A stretch of DNA of 34,771 bases, from positions 1 through 34,771 of the IMG/VR virus record IMGVR_UViG_3300037225_000218, one strand, 5' to 3'. The position numbers were made by a program, and so were the translations under genes. Within the stretch, counting starts at the first letter, position 1, and each line of letters starts with the position of its first letter. This DNA is from a virus. Under the pieces are notes generated by a model. It ran no database searches. It saw nothing but the letters and a program-made list of their open reading frames with translations, and was not told where the DNA came from. Shown here one piece after another: positions 31,619-34,771 of this stretch.

Positions 31619-32230
31619 CTAGGAATTAATGATCCGTCCGGTGAGGGTGACTTCTTTCTTCGCAAACGCGTTCAGCTTGTCTAAGTCCAGCCTGTCCAAC
31701 TGATCCTCCAATGTCGTGTCCGCCGGAGCCACATTAGCTGCCCGACCGGCTTTTCCTTCCACACGGTCGGCGATTACTTCCTGAAGTTGCTTGTCCCCGT
31801 CCAGTGCCTTCTGCATCATCTTGCGAGCAAGCACTTCCGCATTCGTCATCCTTCGTGCCCCGTCCTGAAACTCATCCGCTGCAATCTCGACGATAATTTT
31901 CCGTAGCCAACCCGTCAGTCCCCGGTCGTCCTCGACGACGGCAGGGTCAGGAACTCCCTGCGGCTCAACGGCTGGTTGGCTCCCCCCACCGTGCTTATCG
32001 TCAAGGGTTGCAAATAGCCGCTCCGGCTTAGCCTCCGAAGCAATTGCGTTGCATGAGCCCTGCAATACAGGTCTTTCGGATTTCCCAGCAGTCTCCCGCA
32101 CACTTTGCACTGCGTTGCCATCGGAAAGCTCAAGGCTAAGGCCGACGCTCTTTCTTGGGCGTCCAGGACCGCGAACACTTGTTTTGGAAACAGGGGCGGG
32201 ATTTTCGCCCGCAACTCGTTCGCGTTTCAT
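31619..32230 (-). CDS. small-terminase-like protein with AT-hook-like motif
   Basis: A 203-residue protein in the usual small-terminase place, the first protein gene of the packaging operon. Residues 20-28 read RGPGRPRKS, an AT-hook-like GRP core. The centre, EVLARKMMQKALDGDKQLQEV followed by ADRVEGKAG, matches phage proteins of the DUF5681/small-terminase kind. The last residues VTLTGRIINS repeat the ending of the three beta-rich proteins that follow. GAGGC lies about ten bases upstream of ATG 32230; longer in-frame readings would run into the tRNA-like sequence. Small terminase is inferred from position and the RVEGK region. Confidence 0.55.
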   Translation of the reverse strand: MKRERVAGENPAPVSKTSVRGPGRPRKSVGLSLELSDGNAVQSVRETAGKSERPVLQGSCNAIASEAKPERLFATLDDKHGGGSQPAVEPQGVPDPAVVEDDRGLTGWLRKIIVEIAADEFQDGARRMTNAEVLARKMMQKALDGDKQLQEVIADRVEGKAGRAANVAPADTTLEDQLDRLDLDKLNAFAKKEVTLTGRIINS

Positions 32231-32278
32231 TGCGATGCCTCTGAAAGTTGGGCTACCCTGCTGTCGATCTTCGTCATA

Positions 32279-32347
32279 GGGCCGAACGGGACTCGAACCC
32301 GCATCTTCGTAACTAAGGCCCGAAATGCTTCTTTGCACCATCGGCCC
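32279..32347 (-). tRNA. degenerate tRNA-like element, possible UUA anticodon
   Basis: A 69-base cloverleaf on the - strand. Perfect acceptor stem GGGCCGA / TCGGCCC, T-arm GCGGG-TTCGAGT-CCCGT, and a D-stem GTGC/GCAT with loop AAAGAA, which is short and lacks the conserved GG. The anticodon stem has a G-A mismatch and loop CCTTAGT. If G is base 37, the anticodon reads UUA (would read the UAA stop), but base 33 is then C instead of the universal U. No CCA is encoded. Likely a decayed or unusual tRNA; a functional suppressor is speculative. It lies in the leader of the late transcript before the small-terminase-like gene. Confidence 0.55.
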
Positions 32348-32363
32348 ATCAGTCTTCACCAAA

Positions 32364-32421
32364 GCATGCTGGTGGGATTCGAACCCACGACTAAAAGTTC
32401 TACCGCTGAACTACAGCATGC
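32364..32421 (-). tRNA. tRNA-like element lacking the anticodon arm
   Basis: On the - strand: acceptor stem GCATGCTG / CAGCATGC (8 bp; 7 bp in the standard layout), TA at positions 8-9, a normal D-arm GTTC-AGCGGTA-GAAC with the conserved GG, and a normal T-arm GTGGG-TTCGAAT-CCCAC. Between the D- and T-arms are only eight bases, TTTTAGTC, where about 23 are expected, so the anticodon arm is gone. The rest is well conserved, which argues against random decay. Either a recent deletion or a tRNA-shaped RNA kept for processing or another role. Confidence 0.6.
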
Positions 32422-32462
32422 GTACGGTTTTGTTATCCGAGGTTCACCGTAAACTCGTTGCC

Positions 32463-32509
32463 CACTGGCCCGCGTTTCACCTTGCGGGCATCTTAACGCA
32501 CGGCCAGTG
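32463..32509 (-). ncRNA. structured 5' end of late transcript
   Basis: Starting at about the +1 of promoter 32515-32542, the RNA can form CACTGGCC / GGCCAGTG (8 bp) or, alternatively, GCCCGC / GCGGGC (6 bp) plus the outer five pairs; the arms overlap, so they compete. The structure lies before the two tRNA-like elements. It could protect the 5' end or act as a switch. Confidence 0.5.
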
Positions 32510-32514
32510 AATAC

Positions 32515-32542
32515 ATTATACCATATCCCCCGAGAAAAGCAA
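32515..32542 (-). promoter_or_regulatory. promoter for tRNA-like/packaging operon
   Basis: On the - strand: -35 TTGCTT (32542-32537), 16-base spacer ending TATGG, -10 TATAAT (32520-32515). Transcription should start near 32508, at the foot of the leader hairpin, and run through the tRNA-like elements into the small-terminase-like gene. Confidence 0.75.
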
Positions 32543-32564
32543 ACAGAAAATCCCCCGCTAGATA

Positions 32565-32611
32565 CTCACAGGAGTCTTCCCCCTTACGGGCAGGGGAGTA
32601 GCTCACAGGAG
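32565..32611. repeat. CTCACAGGAG direct repeat between tandem promoters
   Basis: CTCACAGGAG occurs at 32565-32574 and 32602-32611, 37 bases apart, between the two leftward promoters. A CGGGCAGGGG near-match to the genome decamer (32587-32596) lies between them, and CTTCTTC/GAAGAAG arms lie further right. The stretch 32231-32841 holds no protein gene: it contains tRNA-like elements, leader, promoters and these repeats; 32705-32807 shows nothing else I can support. Confidence 0.5.
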
Positions 32612-32675
32612 ACTCAGCTTCTTCTTTGAGGAGTTCTTCCAGGAGCGAAGAAGATACTCTTATGAGTAAATCTTA

Positions 32676-32704
32676 ATTATACCACACAAATGAACAAGAA
32701 GCAA
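32676..32704 (-). promoter_or_regulatory. second leftward promoter
   Basis: On the - strand: -35 TTGCTT (32704-32699), 17-base spacer ending TGTGG, -10 TATAAT (32681-32676). A TTGACA nearby is 26 bases from the -10 and too far. It gives a longer leader passing the direct repeats and the downstream promoter. Confidence 0.7.
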
Positions 32705-32807
32705 ATTTGTCAAGAAGAAGGGGCAGGAGTAGCCCTCTCTCTTTACAGGAGCTTGTTCGGTCTGAGGCTCCCGGACGCTCATTTGGCTGCCCCTAGCTCC
32801 GCTTCCC

Positions 32808-32835
32808 TTGACTTTCCGAGAACATGTGGTACACT
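32808..32835 (+). promoter_or_regulatory. rightward promoter with start codon at predicted +1
   Basis: TTGACT (32808-32813), 16-base spacer ending TGTGG, -10 TACACT (32830-32835). ATG 32842 begins six bases after the -10, so the RNA should be leaderless. The AGAGG touching the ATG is too close to act as a ribosome binding site. It is divergent from the late promoters. Confidence 0.8.
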
Positions 32836-32841
32836 TAGAGG

Positions 32842-33138
32842 ATGCCATACATTACTCCAGATAAACGAAAATCGTTGGACCCTTTGATCGATGCGTTGTC
32901 GGATGCTTTGCTCGGGGGAATTTGCTGCGTGGACTTTAGTTTTCCCGATCCAGGAGATGTGAACTACGCAGTGACGCGGCTACTGTGTTCCGCATATGGT
33001 CTTTCGCTTCCTTGCTATCATGACCTTAATGAAGCGATGGGCGTCCTGGAATGCGTGAAGCATGAACTTTATCGTCGAATTGCGGCACCGTATGAGGACG
33101 CAAAAGCAGCGGAGAACGGGGATGTATTTGGAGACTGA
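32842..33138 (+). CDS. DUF6899-type phage protein
   Basis: A 98-residue protein with the pattern MPYITPDKRKSLDPLIDAL, PGDVNYAVTRLL, and AMGVLECVKHELYRRIAAPYED ending in NGDVFGD. This MPYI...GVLECVK.ELYRR.(A/V)APYED arrangement is a widespread phage family; molecular function unknown. It is the first gene of the rightward operon. The start codon lies at the predicted transcription start, so it is expressed from leaderless RNA. The conserved MPYI start supports this ATG. Confidence 0.75.
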   Translation: MPYITPDKRKSLDPLIDALSDALLGGICCVDFSFPDPGDVNYAVTRLLCSAYGLSLPCYHDLNEAMGVLECVKHELYRRIAAPYEDAKAAENGDVFGD

Positions 33139-33141
33139 TCC

Positions 33142-33993
33142 ATGGTTACCAGCATAGAGGACGCAGTGAAGCAAAAAGAAGCTAGGCGATTGGCAACGGC
33201 GGTTACGAAGGACACGCCATTCCCGTCTGGCGTTTCCGCTGTGGGTGCTTTTGACGGAGCAGTGTCGGGTGGAAATCCCGGAACGATGGGTGTCGGGTAT
33301 TGGATGAATTACGCCGGGTGCGGCGACCTTGTGCGGGCGGGCGGAACAGTGGGGCACGGGTCAAACAACGAGGCCGAGTATTGGGCGTTGATCCTGTGCC
33401 TTCGTCATGCTCTGCGGCTTGGCATCTGGACGCTTTCGCTTCGCACGGATTCGCAACTGATTCAACGGCAAATGATCGGCCAGTATAAGGCGAGACAGCG
33501 GCACTTGAAGATGTTACTGAAAGAGGCTAAATTTCTGTCGTCACTGTTCTCTTCTTTCTCCATCGAGTGGGTGGATCGGGAGGTAAATGCACACGCCGAC
33601 GAGCTTAGTCATCGCATCGTGTACTGGGAACCTACGCTTCCTCCGAATAAGCGGGGACTGAAGGGCCGGGTGCGTAACTTGTACGACTTCCAGGCTGCGG
33701 CCGTACGCTGGTGGTGGCTGAACGGGCATCGGGAGCTTGCCCCCATCGCTCGCATCTTCGGGGTTGACCTCCAGGTCGTGGAGCGAATTGTGAAGGGGCA
33801 GGCGTATCGTGAGGCCACGTTTGACATGCCTCCGCTCGGAGCGACTGAAGTCGTTGTGCATCTTGAACTCACGCCGGCCGAGGAGCGTCACGCGGAGAGC
33901 CTGGAGAACGAGGCGAAGCAGGTGCTGACGGGCTATGAGCATATCGGGGATGACGGGGGCCACAATACGTTGTCTGACGGAGACATGCAATGA
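33142..33993 (+). CDS. RNase HI-like protein with C-terminal helix-turn-helix
   Basis: A 283-residue protein that would cut RNA in RNA-DNA hybrids, for example primers. RNase H type I residues are in order: Asp38 in AFDGAVSGGNPG, Glu79 in SNNEAEYWAL, Asp103 in LRTDSQLIQ, and Asp153 in VNAHADELSH. After residue 160 it carries an extra domain with RELAPIARIFGVDLQVVERIVKG (shown in parts: IARIFGVDLQVV), a helix-turn-helix-like stretch, then an acidic helical tail. Plain phage RNase H proteins lack this addition. GGAG lies upstream of the ATG. The HTH could target the enzyme to sequences such as the iterons downstream; that is inference. Confidence 0.8.
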   Translation: MVTSIEDAVKQKEARRLATAVTKDTPFPSGVSAVGAFDGAVSGGNPGTMGVGYWMNYAGCGDLVRAGGTVGHGSNNEAEYWALILCLRHALRLGIWTLSLRTDSQLIQRQMIGQYKARQRHLKMLLKEAKFLSSLFSSFSIEWVDREVNAHADELSHRIVYWEPTLPPNKRGLKGRVRNLYDFQAAAVRWWWLNGHRELAPIARIFGVDLQVVERIVKGQAYREATFDMPPLGATEVVVHLELTPAEERHAESLENEAKQVLTGYEHIGDDGGHNTLSDGDMQ

Positions 33994-34292
33994 GCAGAAC
34001 TTACCGACCGCTGGAGCGGATGGTGAACGGACCGACGTACAACTCCATTGATGGCGACTCCCCTGCCCCGCTCTACACGGGGTCCATTGATGGCGACTCC
34101 CCTGCCCCGCTCTACACGGGGCAGAGCGAGACGTGTGCCTGTTGCCACGAGACAGTGCGGCCCGGGCACTTCAATTGGCACGCTCGGTACCGCTCCTGGT
34201 TGTGCAGCAAGTGCATGACCTTGCTGACCGAATCGAGCCATTCCCCTACCCTTCTCCATCTGTTGGCGTCTTACATTGAGTCTCATTCATGA
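33990..34292 (+). CDS. small zinc-ribbon protein with tandem duplication
   Basis: A 100-residue protein. The second half has CACCHETV and WLCSKCM, two Cys pairs expected to bind zinc. The first half contains SIDGDSPAPLYTG twice in a row, from an exact 39-base duplication. The start overlaps the RNase H stop as ATGA, with GGAG upstream. Its zinc half resembles the next protein, so they may be related. Function unknown. Confidence 0.65.
   Translation: MSRTYRPLERMVNGPTYNSIDGDSPAPLYTGSIDGDSPAPLYTGQSETCACCHETVRPGHFNWHARYRSWLCSKCMTLLTESSHSPTLLHLLASYIESHS
34044..34121 (+). repeat. exact 39-base tandem duplication
   Basis: Two identical adjacent 39-base copies (34044-34082, 34083-34121), in frame and encoding SIDGDSPAPLYTG. 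Each holds one CCCCTGCCCC decamer. Exact identity points to a recent event. Confidence 0.9.
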
Positions 34293-34456
34293 AGCTTCCA
34301 GAGGGGTGCGATGTTTGCGGCCGGACGGATGAGAAGCGTCACTACATCAAGAGGGACGGGCGATGGTGGTGCGAGAAATGCGAATCGTTGCGGGCCGGAG
34401 AGAACCGACCCCTGCCCAATAAGCTTCGCTGGTGGAATCGCCCAAGTTCACATTGA
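34289..34456 (+). CDS. 55-residue zinc-ribbon protein
   Basis: ATG 34289 overlaps the previous stop as ATGA. The protein has CDVCGRTDEKRHYI, then DGRWWCEKCESLRAG: two Cys pairs about 20 residues apart, the same spacing type as in the preceding gene. Basic, Trp-rich C-terminus (LRWWNRPSSH). Last gene before a 315-base stretch without protein genes. Function unknown; a small nucleic-acid-binding protein is possible. Confidence 0.65.
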   Translation: MKLPEGCDVCGRTDEKRHYIKRDGRWWCEKCESLRAGENRPLPNKLRWWNRPSSH

Positions 34457-34531
34457 ATAACCAAATCGGTGGAATGGCTATATGAGACTCCCCTGGGGGC
34501 GGGATTGTCGTCGGGTACCACGCCGGGGTAG

Positions 34532-34684
34532 TTATCGGACTGTAACCTTATTGGACGCCTGATAATAGCTGCCTGCACGCTAGCGAGAAGCCTGCTCTTA
34601 TCAGACCATTCCTTATCGGACGCTAAGACCTGAAGCATGCTGGCGTTAGCGACACCGAGCTTAACATAACAACTATTATCGGAC
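34532..34684. repeat. iteron-like cluster of TTATCGGAC elements
   Basis: Five same-direction copies: TTATCGGAC at 34532-34540, 34613-34621 and 34676-34684, TTATTGGAC at 34548-34556, and TTATCAGAC at 34598-34606. They lie in the protein-free stretch 34457-34771. Spacing is 16, 50, 15 and 63 bases. Short same-direction repeats of this sort mark replication origins or operator arrays. A sixth copy is at 24677-24685. Confidence 0.7.
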
Positions 34685-34741
34685 TCTTGCATTCCAAAGA
34701 TAGCCGTATCGTAGAATTGCTTCTGTTTGGGACAAGCTATA

Positions 34742-34771
34742 GAGCCTCTGTTGGAGCCTCTGTTGGAGCCT
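34742..34771. repeat. 12-base tandem repeat at window end
   Basis: GAGCCTCTGTTG is repeated two and a half times, running to the last base of the window. Its full length cannot be seen. Confidence 0.85.

Noticed and set aside
32049-32510. Short + strand frames across the tRNA-like region
   Set aside because: They are antisense to the tRNA-like elements and the small-terminase-like gene and have no start context.
32676-32713. TTGACA at 32713-32708 as -35 of the second leftward promoter
   Set aside because: It is 26 bases from the -10 box, too far; TTGCTT at 17 bases fits.
34342-34692. - strand frame (116 codons) over the iteron region
   Set aside because: Its sequence is largely the translated repeats, it overlaps the 55-residue zinc gene, and it lacks a ribosome binding site.
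1-34771. CRISPR array, integrase, transposase or attachment sites
   Set aside because: No regularly spaced repeats, recombinase motifs or inverted-repeat element ends were seen. The tRNA-like elements show no neighbouring integrase.

Overview
This window reads as part of the genome of a tailed, double-stranded DNA phage. It holds packaging, capsid and short-tail genes, a recombination and replication set, a lysis set, and no host housekeeping genes. Portal, adaptor (connector), nozzle-like tail protein and very large ejection-type proteins occur without a tape measure, tail tube or sheath, so a podovirus-like virion is the best fit. GC-rich coding sequence, GGAG-type ribosome binding sites, sigma70-like promoters and a spanin-like lipoprotein suggest a GC-rich diderm (Gram-negative-type) host, but the host cannot be named. 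The left edge cuts a nuclease gene. No DNA polymerase, integrase or endolysin is visible, so the genome probably continues outside the window.

Layout. Positions 3-5210 (+ strand) are a tightly packed replication/recombination operon: RecB/Cas4-like nuclease (partial), ERF single-strand annealing protein, two small proteins, a DnaB-type helicase lacking the usual N-terminal domain, a DUF4406 protein, a dATP/dGTP diphosphohydrolase-like (DUF5664) protein, a RecU-like resolvase, a glycosyltransferase-like protein and a possible nuclease-fold protein. It meets the leftward late region at 5207-5210, where both converging genes end in the same CTAG. Reading the - strand from right to left, the late region has two degenerate tRNA-like elements, a small-terminase-like protein, three paralogous beta-rich proteins, large terminase, small proteins including a membrane-anchored candidate caspase-fold protein, portal, scaffold, major capsid protein, decoration-like protein, adaptor, nozzle, fibre, two Gln/Asn-rich proteins, a 2284-residue polyvalent virion protein, a holin-like protein and a unimolecular-spanin-like lipoprotein. 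Positions 32842-34456 (+) are a second operon with a DUF6899-type protein, an RNase H with an added helix-turn-helix, and two small zinc-ribbon proteins. It is followed by an iteron-like repeat region reaching the window end.

Control. Seven promoters share one pattern: TTGACT-like -35, 16-17 bases, and a TGG-TATAMT-like extended -10. Six face left and divide the late region into modules. One faces right and starts the 32842 operon. In two of them the start codon lies six bases after the -10 box, which predicts leaderless mRNA. Two clear intrinsic terminators (17869-17907, 21079-21117) and one weaker candidate (27184-27224) separate late modules. Many neighbouring genes overlap as ATGA or GTGA, indicating translational coupling.

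Most unusual items: the pair of degenerate tRNA-like elements at the head of the late transcript, one lacking the whole anticodon arm; three endonuclease VII-type HNH genes in different states of decay around the capsid and portal genes; an over-represented CCCCTGCCCC decamer; the leaderless promoter geometry; the membrane-anchored candidate caspase-fold protein; and the GRII-type C-terminal ending shared by four consecutive late proteins.
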